Positions 7,624 to 16,668 are shown, counted from the stretch's first letter. The stretch is 42,294 nt of DNA from an uncultured Loktanella sp. (GCA_937132065.1 CAKZNT010000005.1:1-42294), one strand, 5' to 3'. Translations and numbers: made by a program. The notes: a model not told the origin generated them from the letters alone.

Positions 7624-8523
7624 TCAAATCAAAGCTGCATCTGTCAAGCGTGCTGCCTCTTCAAGGCGGGCGACCTCACGTCGCATTCTCGTCGCCAAAG
7701 CCTGCGCAAACGCCGAAAGTCGCGCCGACTGGCGGTCCGCTGCATGGCGCACAAGGTAAAACGAGCGCGTCAAAGCCACTTCATCAACCAGAATGCGGGT
7801 CAGTTCCGGCACGGACGGCAGGGCAAAGTCATGCACGATCCCGACCCCCGCATGACGGACCATCTGCATCTGCACAGCTACCGAATTTGACGCCAACTGC
7901 ACCCCGCCCTTGCCCAGATCACCAAGGTAATCCAGCTCTTTGTCAAAGATCATATCAGGAATATAGCCCACCACAGGGCGCGCGCCGATATCGTTAAGGC
8001 TGCGGATCGGGGGCGCATCGCGGCGGGTCGCAAGATGCAGGTGATAGTCGGTTATTTTCTCGACCGTAAGGCGCCCCGCCGCAGGCGGGCTGACCGTGAC
8101 CGCCATATCCGCCTCGCGCCGCGACAGGTTCACCACACGCGGTAGCGCCAGAATTTGCACTTCCAGATCAGGATTTTCGGCTTGGATCGCGGCACAAATC
8201 TGCGGCAGCAAATAATTGGCAGCCCCGTCAGGCGCTCCAATGCGGATTTGCCCCGTCAAAGCCGCCGATCCGCCCTGCTCGACCTCCATCGCACGGTTGA
8301 GCGCAACCTCGGCCTCTGCGGCGCGCGCGCGCAACCGCTCCCCCACATGGGTCAGGGCATAGCCTTGCGGTGATTTGACAAACAACACGGCCCCCACGTC
8401 CCGCTCAAGGCGTGAAATGCGGCGCCCCAAGGTCGCAGGGTCCATCTTGAGGCTCGGCGCAGCCGCCGTTAACCCCTCGGCGCGGGCCACCGCAAGGAAC
8501 ACCCGCATATCGTCCCAATTCAT
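7624..8523 (-). CDS. LysR-family transcriptional regulator
   Basis: A 299-residue protein with the N-terminal winged helix-turn-helix of LysR regulators (about residues 1-60, with F-L-A-V-A-R-A-E-G and the L-G-R-R-I-S-R-L-E recognition region), then a linker and a periplasmic-binding-like effector domain. The start at 8523 is used because it matches the usual LysR N terminus; an in-frame start at 8586 adds an unconserved tail. It is divergent from mmsA with about 100 bases between starts, the classic arrangement for a LysR regulator and its target, so it likely controls valine/propionate-semialdehyde oxidation. The effector is unknown. Confidence 0.9.
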   Translation of the reverse strand: MNWDDMRVFLAVARAEGLTAAAPSLKMDPATLGRRISRLERDVGAVLFVKSPQGYALTHVGERLRARAAEAEVALNRAMEVEQGGSAALTGQIRIGAPDGAANYLLPQICAAIQAENPDLEVQILALPRVVNLSRREADMAVTVSPPAAGRLTVEKITDYHLHLATRRDAPPIRSLNDIGARPVVGYIPDMIFDKELDYLGDLGKGGVQLASNSVAVQMQMVRHAGVGIVHDFALPSVPELTRILVDEVALTRSFYLVRHAADRQSARLSAFAQALATRMRREVARLEEAARLTDAALI

Positions 8524-8622
8524 CGCACACCTACAATTTTGCAAAATGGTTTTGGCATATTGTCTCTTTTCCAGACAAATTTGCAAGGATACTCTGTGCG
8601 CAAATCAAACGGAGGATCCGCC
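8524..8622. promoter_or_regulatory. Divergent lysR-mmsA control region
   Basis: A 99-base region. ATTTTGCAAAAT at 8536-8547 is a perfect 12-bp palindrome near the lysR start, and ATTTGCAAG at 8579-8587 repeats its core about four turns away. Such paired sites suit LysR binding to its own promoter and to that of mmsA. GGAGG at 8611-8615 is the mmsA ribosome binding site. The regulator-site link is inferred. Confidence 0.5.
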
Positions 8623-10122
8623 ATGCAAGAGCTTACCCACTATATCAACGGTGAACATGTCAAAGGCACGTCAGGACGTTTTGCCGATGTCTTCAACCCT
8701 GCCACGGGTGAAGTGCAAGGCCGCGTACCGCTTGCAGACGCGTCCGAGATGGACAAGGCCGTTGCCGCCGCAGCCGCGGCACAACCCGCATGGGCCGCCG
8801 TGAACCCGCAGCGGCGCGCGCGCGTCATGATGGCCTTTGTCGGGCTTTTAAACCGCGACATGGACAAACTCGCAGAGGCACTCTCGCGCGAGCACGGCAA
8901 GACGCTGCCTGACGCCGCTGGTGACGTGCAGCGCGGGCTTGAGGTCGTTGAATACTGCATCGGCGCCCCTGAACTGCTTAAGGGCGACTTCACCGATAGC
9001 GCAGGCCCGGGCATCGACATGTATTCCATGAAGCAGGCGCTTGGCGTTTGTGCAGGTATCACACCCTTCAACTTCCCCGCGATGATCCCGATGTGGATGT
9101 TTGCGCCAGCGATCGTTTGTGGCAACGCCTTCATCCTGAAACCATCCGAGCGTGACCCCTCCGTGCCATTGATGCTGGCCGAGCTTCTGGAAGAAGCAGG
9201 GCTGCCAAAAGGGATCATTCAGGTTGTGAACGGCGACAAAGGGGCGGTTGACGCGATCCTTGACCACCCTGTCATCCAATCGGTCGGTTTCGTTGGCTCT
9301 ACGCCGATTGCCGAATACATCTACGGGCGCGGCTGCGCGAACGGGAAGCGGGTGCAGTGCTTTGGCGGTGCGAAAAACCACATGATCATCATGCCTGACG
9401 CAGACCTCGATCAAGCCGCAGATGCGCTGATCGGTGCGGGCTACGGCGCGGCTGGCGAACGCTGCATGGCGATCTCGGTGGCTCTGCCCGTTGGCGAAGA
9501 GACCGCTGACCGGCTGATGGACAAACTGATCCCGCGCGTTGAGGCGCTTAAGGTCGGGCCATATACCTCGGGCAATGACGTGGACTACGGCCCTGTTGTG
9601 ACAGCTGCGGCCAAAGAAAACATCCTCAAGCTCGTGGAATCTGGCGTTGAGCAAGGTGCAAACCTGCGGGTCGATGGACGTGGCTTTAGCCTGCAAGGCT
9701 ATGAAGACGGCTTCTTTGTCGGGCCGCACCTCTTTGACAACGTGACTCCCGACATGGACATCTACAAAAAAGAGATTTTCGGGCCTGTTTTGTCGACAAT
9801 CCGCACAGGATCATACGAAGAGGCGCTTGGCCTTGCGATGTCGCATGAATACGGCAACGGTATCGCGCTTTATACGCGTGATGGCGACACCGCGCGCGAC
9901 TTTGCGCACCGTATCAACGTCGGCATGATCGGGATCAACGTGCCGATCCCCGTCCCGCTCGCCTACCACACCTTTGGCGGCTGGAAAAAGTCGGCGTTTG
10001 GTGACCTCAACCAGCACGGGCCTGATGCGTTCAAGTTCTATACACGGACGAAAACCATCACCTCGCGTTGGCCCTCTGGCATCAAAGACGGCGGCGAATT
10101 CAACTTTAAACCAATGGAATAG
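8623..10122 (+). CDS. mmsA: CoA-acylating methylmalonate-semialdehyde dehydrogenase
   Basis: A 499-residue aldehyde dehydrogenase of the MmsA branch, which oxidises methylmalonate semialdehyde to propionyl-CoA at the end of valine breakdown. The catalytic Cys281 lies in G-E-R-C-M-A. The usual aldehyde dehydrogenase general-base Glu is absent: the matching segment reads G-G-A-K-N-H, the hallmark of CoA-dependent MmsA enzymes. The ATG at 8623 follows GGAGG; an earlier in-frame start at 8539 would run into the regulatory palindrome region. Downstream genes of the same pathway (acyl-CoA dehydrogenase, hydrolase, mmsB) support the assignment. Confidence 0.96.
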   Translation: MQELTHYINGEHVKGTSGRFADVFNPATGEVQGRVPLADASEMDKAVAAAAAAQPAWAAVNPQRRARVMMAFVGLLNRDMDKLAEALSREHGKTLPDAAGDVQRGLEVVEYCIGAPELLKGDFTDSAGPGIDMYSMKQALGVCAGITPFNFPAMIPMWMFAPAIVCGNAFILKPSERDPSVPLMLAELLEEAGLPKGIIQVVNGDKGAVDAILDHPVIQSVGFVGSTPIAEYIYGRGCANGKRVQCFGGAKNHMIIMPDADLDQAADALIGAGYGAAGERCMAISVALPVGEETADRLMDKLIPRVEALKVGPYTSGNDVDYGPVVTAAAKENILKLVESGVEQGANLRVDGRGFSLQGYEDGFFVGPHLFDNVTPDMDIYKKEIFGPVLSTIRTGSYEEALGLAMSHEYGNGIALYTRDGDTARDFAHRINVGMIGINVPIPVPLAYHTFGGWKKSAFGDLNQHGPDAFKFYTRTKTITSRWPSGIKDGGEFNFKPME

Positions 10123-10139
10123 ATCTTTTTGGTAAAAAA

Positions 10140-10178
10140 CATGTAGGCTGGTGAAACTATTTGCCGCCAGCCTACGTG
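10140..10178 (+). terminator. Stem-loop after mmsA
   Basis: CATGTAGGCTGG at 10140-10151 pairs with CCAGCCTACGTG at 10167-10178 (12 pairs, one G-T) across a 15-base loop. It lacks a T tract afterwards, so it may be an attenuator or mRNA stabiliser instead of a full terminator. Confidence 0.5.
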
Positions 10179-10230
10179 GCTTTACCGAATGCAGCGCCAA
10201 AAAGGTGCAGCAACGAGAGAGGACTATACC

Positions 10231-10575
10231 ATGACACATCCGACACGCCGCGACGCACTTCGCCTTGGCGCTTCCCTTCTGGCGCTGCCACTTGCCGCCG
10301 CAACTGCCACTGCCGAAAGCCACTCGACCACACATACCGTTGTGATCAAGGGCATGAAGTTTACCCCTGCAAATCTTGTGATTAACGCAGGCGACACCGT
10401 GACTTGGGTCAACGAAGACAATATGCGCCACACCGCGACCGACCTGAACGGCGCATTCGACACTGGCCTGCTGTCCAAGGGCGCATCCGCAAGCCTGCAA
10501 TTTGGTGGCGCGGGCACGTTTAACTACCGCTGCACACCACATGCAAACATGCGCGGCACAATCACCATCAACTAA
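10231..10575 (+). CDS. Tat-exported type 1 copper protein (amicyanin/pseudoazurin-like)
   Basis: A 114-residue protein. Residues 1-28 are a twin-arginine signal (T-R-R-D-A-L-R-L-G, then a hydrophobic stretch ending A-T-A), so it is exported folded to the periplasm. The mature cupredoxin fold has the ligands His67 and C-x2-H-x2-M (Cys101, His104, Met107), a complete type 1 copper site, so it should carry single electrons. The ATG at 10231 follows GAGAGGA. It sits between mmsA and the acyl-CoA dehydrogenase gene, but a hairpin precedes it and a strong terminator follows, so it is probably a separate unit. Its redox partner is unknown. Confidence 0.9.
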   Translation: MTHPTRRDALRLGASLLALPLAAATATAESHSTTHTVVIKGMKFTPANLVINAGDTVTWVNEDNMRHTATDLNGAFDTGLLSKGASASLQFGGAGTFNYRCTPHANMRGTITIN

Positions 10576-10588
10576 GCAAAATAACAAG

Positions 10589-10620
10589 AAAACCCGCTAT
10601 TTTTAGCGGGTTTTTCTTTG
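10589..10620 (+). terminator. Rho-independent terminator after the cupredoxin gene
   Basis: AAAACCCGCTA (10589-10599) and TAGCGGGTTTT (10604-10614) form an 11-bp stem on a TTTT loop, and the T tract runs on from the 3' arm. The A-rich 5' side also makes it capable of acting on the opposite strand. Confidence 0.92.
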
Positions 10621-10657
10621 TTTTCGCGTGACGTGAAGGCAACCTTTCGCTAGTATC

Positions 10658-10671
10658 TGAACAACTGTTCA
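10658..10671. promoter_or_regulatory. Inverted repeat before the acyl-CoA dehydrogenase gene
   Basis: TGAACA-AC-TGTTCA is a perfect 6+6 inverted repeat that ends 20 bases before the start codon. It would lie in the early transcribed or promoter region and could be an operator for a TetR-type regulator of acyl-CoA breakdown. No regulator gene of that kind is in the window. Confidence 0.45.
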
Positions 10672-10691
10672 TTTCCCAGAAAGGTCGCCCG

Positions 10692-11831
10692 ATGGATTTC
10701 GCCCTTACCGAAGAACAAGAGGCCATATTCGAGATGGCCAAGGCGTTTGGCGCCGACAACATCGCCCCCCATGCACGGCAATGGGAAGCAGATGGCACAA
10801 TCCCCAAATCACTCTGGCCCGAAATTGCCGCCCTCGGCTTTGGTGGCCTTTATGTCAGCGAAGATGCAGGCGGCACGGGGCTAACGCGCCTTGATGCAAC
10901 GCTGGTTTTTGAAGCGCTTTCAATGTCTTGCGCATCCGTCGCAGCCTTTCTTTCGATCCACAATATGTGTGCGAAAATGATCGACAGCTACGGCACAGAC
11001 GATCTAAAAGCGCGGATTTTACCAAAGGCACTGACCATGGAGACCGTCCTCTCCTATTGCCTGACCGAACCGAACTCCGGCTCCGACGCAGCAGCGCTCA
11101 AGACAAAAGCAGCCACAACCGACAGCGGCTACGCCTTAACAGGAACCAAGGCCTTCATTTCTGGCGGCGGCTATTCAGACGCCTATATCGTCATGGCACG
11201 CTCTGGCGAAGACGGGCCCAAAGGCGTAAGCGCATTCCTTATCGAGGACGGAACCGAGGGGCTATCCTTTGGCGGACTAGAAGAGAAAATGGGTTGGAGA
11301 TCACAACCGACACGGCAAGTGCAGTTGGACAATTCGAACATTCCAGAGGCAAATCTGCTTGGTGAACTGGGCAAAGGTTTCACTTATGCGATGAAAGGGC
11401 TTGATGGCGGGCGCTTGAATATTGCGGCTTGTTCGATCGGCGCAGCCCAGTCCGCGCTGGATCAAACCCTTGCCTATATGAGCGAGCGGCGCGCTTTTGG
11501 AAAATCCATCGACCAATTCCAAGGGCTGCAATTCCGCCTCGCCGACATGAATATCGCTCTGCAATCGGCACGCATATTCTTGCGCCAGGCAGCATGGAAA
11601 CTCGACACAGGCGCACCCGATGCCACCGCCTATTGTGCGATGGCGAAAGAGCTATGCACCGAAACGGGATCAGAGGTCGCGGACCAATGCCTGCAATTGC
11701 ACGGCGGCTATGGCTACCTTGCCGACTACGGCATCGAAAAGATCGTGCGCGACCTGCGCGTGCATCAAATCCTTGAGGGCACAAACGAGATTATGCGCCT
11801 GATCACCGCGAGGCATATGCTGCAAACATGA
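10692..11831 (+). CDS. Acyl-CoA dehydrogenase, probably isobutyryl-CoA dehydrogenase
   Basis: A 379-residue flavoprotein of the acyl-CoA dehydrogenase family. It shows the S-Y-C-L-T-E-P-N-S-G-S-D FAD/substrate segment, R-x-A-F-G-K in the C-terminal helical domain, the L-H-G-G-Y-G-Y motif, and the catalytic base Glu362 in E-G-T-N-E. The neighbours are a 3-hydroxyisobutyryl-CoA hydrolase, 3-hydroxyisobutyrate dehydrogenase and MmsA, so the substrate is likely isobutyryl-CoA from valine; electrons would pass to ETF. Its TGA overlaps the ATG of the next gene (ATGA), showing translational coupling. Other short branched acyl-CoA substrates cannot be excluded from sequence. Confidence 0.92.
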   Translation: MDFALTEEQEAIFEMAKAFGADNIAPHARQWEADGTIPKSLWPEIAALGFGGLYVSEDAGGTGLTRLDATLVFEALSMSCASVAAFLSIHNMCAKMIDSYGTDDLKARILPKALTMETVLSYCLTEPNSGSDAAALKTKAATTDSGYALTGTKAFISGGGYSDAYIVMARSGEDGPKGVSAFLIEDGTEGLSFGGLEEKMGWRSQPTRQVQLDNSNIPEANLLGELGKGFTYAMKGLDGGRLNIAACSIGAAQSALDQTLAYMSERRAFGKSIDQFQGLQFRLADMNIALQSARIFLRQAAWKLDTGAPDATAYCAMAKELCTETGSEVADQCLQLHGGYGYLADYGIEKIVRDLRVHQILEGTNEIMRLITARHMLQT

Positions 11832-12862
11832 CCGATTGTCTTATTCGAAAAAGCGGGCGTGCGGGCCTCATAACCCTCAATCGCCCCAAGGCGCTTAACG
11901 CGTTAACATGGGATATGTGTCTCGAAATCGAGGCCGCTTTTGACCGCTGGGCGACTGACGCCGACGTTGACATCATCCTCATTGACGGCGCGGGCGAACG
12001 CGCGTTTTGCTCTGGCGGCGACATTGCGGACATGTATGCCAGCGGCCAGTCAGGCGACCTGAGTTACGGGCGCAATTTCTGGCGGGACGAATACCGCCTG
12101 AACGCAAAAATGGCGAATTTTGCCAAACCCGTGGTCTCGTTCCTGCACGGCTTTACAATGGGCGGCGGGGTTGGCGTGGGCTGTCACGCCCATCATCGGA
12201 TCGTCTGTGAAAACAGCCAGATCGCGATGCCAGAATGCGGGATCGGGCTTGTGCCGGACGTGGGCGGATCACTCCTGCTCGCCAACGCGCCGGGTTTCAC
12301 AGGCACATATCTGGGCCTGACCGGCGACAGGATGGATGCAAGCGATTCAATTTTCGCAGGGTTCGCGGATCACTTCGTGCCGCAAGACCAGTGGGACCAG
12401 CTCAAGCAAACATTGACCGACACAGCCGACATCAATTGCATCACCGTGACGCCTGCGCCCCCCGCGCGGCTCGCCGATTGGCAAGCGGAGATTGATCGGG
12501 CGTTCAACGCCACGACCTTGGCCGAAATCTATCGCGCCCTCACCGAGACCCCTGCCCTGCAACACGCCAAAAAGCTGATGGATCGCAATTCCCCGCTCGC
12601 GATGGGCGCGGCAATCGTGACAATCACCGCGGCGCGCGAAACCGGCACAATCGAGGCGGCACTGGGCATGGAATACCGCTTTACCCATCGGGCCGTCGCG
12701 CAATCCGACTTCATCGAAGGCATCCGCGCCGCCATTATTGATCGGGACCGCGCCCCAAAATGGAAGCATCGCGACTGGCGTGATCTCACGCCCGCTGAAA
12801 TCACGGAAATGACATCCCCATTGGGCAAAGACGCCCTCAATCTCTCAGGAGCCTCATCATGA
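11828..12862 (+). CDS. 3-hydroxyisobutyryl-CoA hydrolase (enoyl-CoA hydratase/isomerase family)
   Basis: A 344-residue crotonase-fold protein. It is longer than an ordinary enoyl-CoA hydratase (about 260), as expected for the hydrolase branch. It has the oxyanion-hole region M-G-G-G-V-G and the hydrolase signature M-P-E-x2-I-G-x3-D-V-G-G with Glu136 and Asp144. The reaction frees 3-hydroxyisobutyrate from its CoA ester, which stops build-up of the reactive methacrylyl-CoA. It overlaps the preceding dehydrogenase by ATGA and the following mmsB by four bases, so the three are one translationally coupled unit. Confidence 0.93.
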   Translation: MTDCLIRKSGRAGLITLNRPKALNALTWDMCLEIEAAFDRWATDADVDIILIDGAGERAFCSGGDIADMYASGQSGDLSYGRNFWRDEYRLNAKMANFAKPVVSFLHGFTMGGGVGVGCHAHHRIVCENSQIAMPECGIGLVPDVGGSLLLANAPGFTGTYLGLTGDRMDASDSIFAGFADHFVPQDQWDQLKQTLTDTADINCITVTPAPPARLADWQAEIDRAFNATTLAEIYRALTETPALQHAKKLMDRNSPLAMGAAIVTITAARETGTIEAALGMEYRFTHRAVAQSDFIEGIRAAIIDRDRAPKWKHRDWRDLTPAEITEMTSPLGKDALNLSGASS

Positions 12863-13731
12863 AAATTGGATTTATCGGCCTCGGCAACATGGGCGCCCCG
12901 ATGGCGGTGAACTTGATCAAAGCGGGGCACGATGTGACTGGCTTTGACACCCACGCATCACCCGACACCATTCCCTTGGCGACAAGTGCCGAAGGTGCTG
13001 CAAAAGACGCCGATGTCGTGATCACAATGCTGCCGAACGGCGCGATCCTCTCAGCTGTCGCCGCGCAAATCCATCCCGCGATGAAGGCGGGCGCCGTCCA
13101 TCTTGATTGCTCGACCGTCGATGTAGACTCCGCACGAGATGTCGCGCAAGCCGCTGATAAACATGGGCTTCTCGCGATTGACGCGCCCGTGTCCGGCGGC
13201 ATAGGTGGCGCGACAAACGGCACGCTGACCTTTATGTCAGGCGGATCAGAGGCCGCATTTGCCGCCGTGAACCCGCTCTTTGAAATCATGGGGCAAAAGG
13301 CCGTGCATTGCGGACCATCAGGTAACGGTCAGGCGGCCAAAATCTGCAATAACATGATCCTCGGCGTGACAATGATCGCCACCTGCGAGGCGTTCGCGCT
13401 CGCTGATAAACTCGGGCTCGACAGACAGGCGATGTTTGATGTCGTCAGCACCGCGTCTGGCTACAGCTGGTCGATGAACGCTTACTGCCCCGCTAAAGGG
13501 GTCGGGCCAACATCACCCGCCGACAATGATTACATCCCGGGTTTCGCAGCCGAACTCATGCTCAAAGACCTGAACCTGAGCCAGATGGCCGCCGCCGCCG
13601 CTGACGCCGATACCCCTCTCGGGCATGCAGCGACAGAAATCTACAAAACCTTTGTCGAACACGAAGACGGTAAGGGCAAAGACTTCTCCGCGATGTTGCC
13701 GCGCCTCGAAAAGCGCGGCCATCAAGCCTGA
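12859..13731 (+). CDS. mmsB: 3-hydroxyisobutyrate dehydrogenase
   Basis: A 290-residue NAD-dependent beta-hydroxyacid dehydrogenase. The Rossmann start is G-F-I-G-L-G-N-M-G (residues 4-12), the substrate motif D-A-P-V-S-G-G-x3-A is at about 108-118, and the catalytic Lys161 sits in G-N-G-Q-A-A-K-x-C-N-N. It produces methylmalonate semialdehyde, the substrate of MmsA encoded upstream. The gene's ATG overlaps the TGA of the hydrolase. Its TGA ends directly against the last base of uvrA on the other strand, with no spacer and thus no room for a terminator between them. Confidence 0.96.
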   Translation: MKIGFIGLGNMGAPMAVNLIKAGHDVTGFDTHASPDTIPLATSAEGAAKDADVVITMLPNGAILSAVAAQIHPAMKAGAVHLDCSTVDVDSARDVAQAADKHGLLAIDAPVSGGIGGATNGTLTFMSGGSEAAFAAVNPLFEIMGQKAVHCGPSGNGQAAKICNNMILGVTMIATCEAFALADKLGLDRQAMFDVVSTASGYSWSMNAYCPAKGVGPTSPADNDYIPGFAAELMLKDLNLSQMAAAAADADTPLGHAATEIYKTFVEHEDGKGKDFSAMLPRLEKRGHQA

Positions 13732-16587
13732 TTACTGCGCCGCTGTCTGAGCCTCTAACATCGGCTTCAGGTAGCGGCCCGTGTGGCTCTCTGCCACCTG
13801 CGCAACCTTCTCGGGCGTGCCTGTCGCCACGATCCGGCCACCGCCATCGCCGCCCTCGGGGCCGATATCAATGATGTGGTCAGCTGTTTTCACAACGTCG
13901 AGGTTATGTTCGATCACGATCACGGAATTGCCCTGATCGACCAATTCATGCAGCACTTCCAACAGCTTACGCACGTCTTCAAAGTGCAGACCCGTCGTCG
14001 GTTCGTCCAGAATATAGAGCGTGCGACCCGTTGACTGGCGCGCCAGCTCCTTGGAGAGCTTCACGCGCTGCGCCTCACCCCCAGAGAGGGTCGTGGCTTG
14101 TTGGCCAACCTTGATATAGCCAAGGCCAACCCGCATCAGCGCATCCATTTTCGTGCGGATCGACGGCACGGCGGTAAAGAAATCCTGCGCATCCTCGACG
14201 GTCATATCGAGCACGTCAGCAATTGATTTACCCTTAAACTTGATTTCCAAAGTCTCACGGTTATAGCGTGCACCCTTGCAGGTTTCGCAGGTCACATAGA
14301 CATCTGGCAAGAAATGCATCTCGATCTTGATCACACCATCGCCCTGACAAGCCTCGCAGCGCCCACCCTTCACGTTAAACGAGAAACGGCCCGGCTTATA
14401 GCCACGCGCCTTGGCCTCGGGCAGCCCCGCAAACCAGTCGCGGATCGGGGTAAATGCACCCGTGTAAGTGGCGGGGTTCGACCTTGGCGTGCGCCCGATG
14501 GGACGTTGATCAATGTCGATCACCTTATCCAGATGCTCGAACCCTTTGATCGTCTCGCAGAGGGCTGGCGTTTGGCGCGCACCGTTCAATTTCATCGACG
14601 CGTTTTTGAAGAGGGTCTCGATCGTCAGCGTCGATTTACCGCCGCCAGACACACCCGTAACACAGACGAATTGACCCAGTGGAAAGTCGACAGTGACATT
14701 CTGGAGATTGTTGCCAGTGGCCTTTACAACGGTCAATTTCTTCTTGCTGGCCTTGCGGCGCTTAAGCGGAATTTCAATCTGGCGCGCACCGATAAGGTAT
14801 TGACCTGTAACGGATTTCGGGTTTGCCATGATCTCGGCAGGCGTGCCCTCGGCCACAACCTGCCCCCCGTGAACACCCGCACCCGGACCGATATCAAAGA
14901 CGTAATCAGCCTCGCGAATGGCCTCTTCGTCGTGCTCGACAACAATCACGGTATTGCCCTGATCGCGCAGGTTTTTGAGGGTCGTCAACAGGCGATCATT
15001 GTCGCGCTGGTGTAGGCCGATTGACGGCTCGTCCAGCACATAAAGAACCCCCGTCAGACCCGATCCGATCTGGCTGGCAAGCCTGATCCGCTGGCTTTCG
15101 CCACCAGACAGCGTGCCCGAATTACGGCTCAGGGACAGATACTCAAGACCCACGTTATTGAGAAAGCCCAAGCGCTCGCGGATTTCCTTCAAAATCGCCT
15201 TGCCGATCTCGTTCTTCTGCTTGGTCAGGCTCTCGGGCACGGCCAGACACCAGTCATAGGCCTCTTTGATCGACAGTTGTACAACATGGCCGACGTGCTG
15301 CTCTCCGACGCGCACCGCTAGCGCCTCCTGACGCAAACGGAACCCGCCACAATCGGCGCAATGACGGTTGTTCTGGTAGCCTTCAAATTCTTCGCGGATC
15401 CAGTTGCTGTCGGTCTCGCGATAGCGGCGCTCCATGTTCGGGATCACGCCCTCAAAGGCGCGCTCGACCGAGTAAACGCGACCGCCCTCGTCATAGCGAA
15501 ACTTGATTTCTTCCTTGCCCGAACCGCGCAAAAACACCTCTTGCACCTTGGGGTCCAAGTCCTTCCAACGGGCGTTTTTGTTAAAACCGTAATGCTTTGC
15601 AATCGCCTCGATGGTTTGCAGGAAATAGGGGCTCTTGCCCTTTCGCCACGGCGCAAGCGCCCCGTCAGCGATCTTGAGGGTCACATCGGGAACAACAAGG
15701 TTTTCGTCAAAAAACAACTCAACACCCAAACCGTCACAGCTTGGGCAGGCGCCAAATGGCGCGTTAAACGAGAACAGGCGCGGTTCGATCTCGGGGATCG
15801 TGAACCCGCTGACAGGACAGGCAAATTTCTCCGAGAACGTGTAGCGCTCGGGGTCGCCCTCGGCAGGTGCGGTCTCAAGCACCGTGATGCCATCCGCCAG
15901 ATCAAGGGCCGTGCGAAAGCTATCCGCTAGACGGGTCTCAAGCCCCTCGCGCACCACAATCCGATCCACAACCACATCAATGTCATGGCGAAACTTTTTG
16001 TCGAGCGTGGGCGGCTCGTCCAGCTCGTAAAACGTGCCGTCAACCTTCACCCGTTGAAAGCCGGCCTTGCGCAGTTCCAAAAATTCTTTGCGGTATTCAC
16101 CCTTGCGGTCACGCACAATCGGCGCAAGCAAATAGCCACGCGTGCCCTCTTCAAGGGCCATGACACGGTCAACCATATCCTGCACTTGCTGGGCCTCAAT
16201 CGGCAGCCCCGTCGCCGGGGAATACGGCGTGCCAACACGGGCAAACAACAGACGCAGATAGTCGTAAATCTCGGTAATCGTGCCCACGGTCGAACGGGGG
16301 TTCTTGCTCGTGGTCTTCTGCTCGATGGAAATCGCAGGCGACAGGCCCGAGATGTGATCGACATCGGGCTTTTCCATCATATCAAGGAACTGGCGCGCAT
16401 AGGCGCTCAGGCTTTCGACATAGCGGCGCTGCCCCTCGGCATAGACCGTATCAAACGCAAGGCTCGACTTGCCCGACCCCGACAGACCCGTAATGACGAC
16501 CAGCTTGTCACGCGGAATATCCACGTCGATATTCTTCAGGTTATGCTCGCGCGCGCCGCGCACTTCGATGTTCTTTAACTCGGCCAT
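13732..16587 (-). CDS. uvrA: UvrABC excision nuclease subunit A
   Basis: A 951-residue ABC-type ATPase that finds bulky DNA lesions with UvrB. There are two nucleotide-binding modules: the first P-loop G-L-S-G-S-G-K ends at Lys40, and the second, G-V-S-G-G-G-K, is in the C-terminal half; both have L-S-G-G-E signatures. The second zinc finger is intact (C-E-A-C and C-E-T-C pairs). The first has C-P-V-S in place of C-x2-C, followed by an intact C-P-S-C pair, a variant I associate with alphaproteobacterial UvrA. The ATG at 16587 gives the conserved start; an in-frame TTG at 16602 is less likely. A LexA box lies 67 bases upstream. Confidence 0.97.
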   Translation of the reverse strand: MAELKNIEVRGAREHNLKNIDVDIPRDKLVVITGLSGSGKSSLAFDTVYAEGQRRYVESLSAYARQFLDMMEKPDVDHISGLSPAISIEQKTTSKNPRSTVGTITEIYDYLRLLFARVGTPYSPATGLPIEAQQVQDMVDRVMALEEGTRGYLLAPIVRDRKGEYRKEFLELRKAGFQRVKVDGTFYELDEPPTLDKKFRHDIDVVVDRIVVREGLETRLADSFRTALDLADGITVLETAPAEGDPERYTFSEKFACPVSGFTIPEIEPRLFSFNAPFGACPSCDGLGVELFFDENLVVPDVTLKIADGALAPWRKGKSPYFLQTIEAIAKHYGFNKNARWKDLDPKVQEVFLRGSGKEEIKFRYDEGGRVYSVERAFEGVIPNMERRYRETDSNWIREEFEGYQNNRHCADCGGFRLRQEALAVRVGEQHVGHVVQLSIKEAYDWCLAVPESLTKQKNEIGKAILKEIRERLGFLNNVGLEYLSLSRNSGTLSGGESQRIRLASQIGSGLTGVLYVLDEPSIGLHQRDNDRLLTTLKNLRDQGNTVIVVEHDEEAIREADYVFDIGPGAGVHGGQVVAEGTPAEIMANPKSVTGQYLIGARQIEIPLKRRKASKKKLTVVKATGNNLQNVTVDFPLGQFVCVTGVSGGGKSTLTIETLFKNASMKLNGARQTPALCETIKGFEHLDKVIDIDQRPIGRTPRSNPATYTGAFTPIRDWFAGLPEAKARGYKPGRFSFNVKGGRCEACQGDGVIKIEMHFLPDVYVTCETCKGARYNRETLEIKFKGKSIADVLDMTVEDAQDFFTAVPSIRTKMDALMRVGLGYIKVGQQATTLSGGEAQRVKLSKELARQSTGRTLYILDEPTTGLHFEDVRKLLEVLHELVDQGNSVIVIEHNLDVVKTADHIIDIGPEGGDGGGRIVATGTPEKVAQVAESHTGRYLKPMLEAQTAAQ

Positions 16588-16653
16588 TTTGCCCCCCAGC
16601 AAGGTGTTCCCATGTAGATAGTCAGATCAACAGGGATCGCCACCCCAAATAGG

Positions 16654-16668
16654 GAACATTGGGCGAAC
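16654..16668 (-). promoter_or_regulatory. SOS box (LexA operator) of uvrA
   Basis: Read on the uvrA strand the bases are GTTC-GCCCAAT-GTTC, a perfect match to the direct-repeat operator GTTC-N7-GTTC bound by LexA in alphaproteobacteria. It lies 67-81 bases before the uvrA start, where a repressor would block the promoter. The lipoprotein gene is transcribed away on the other side, 160 bases distant. Confidence 0.85.

Noticed and set aside
9811..10587. 258-codon minus-strand frame over the mmsA end and the cupredoxin gene
   Set aside because: Antisense to two genes with clear motifs, Cys/Arg-rich and without family features.
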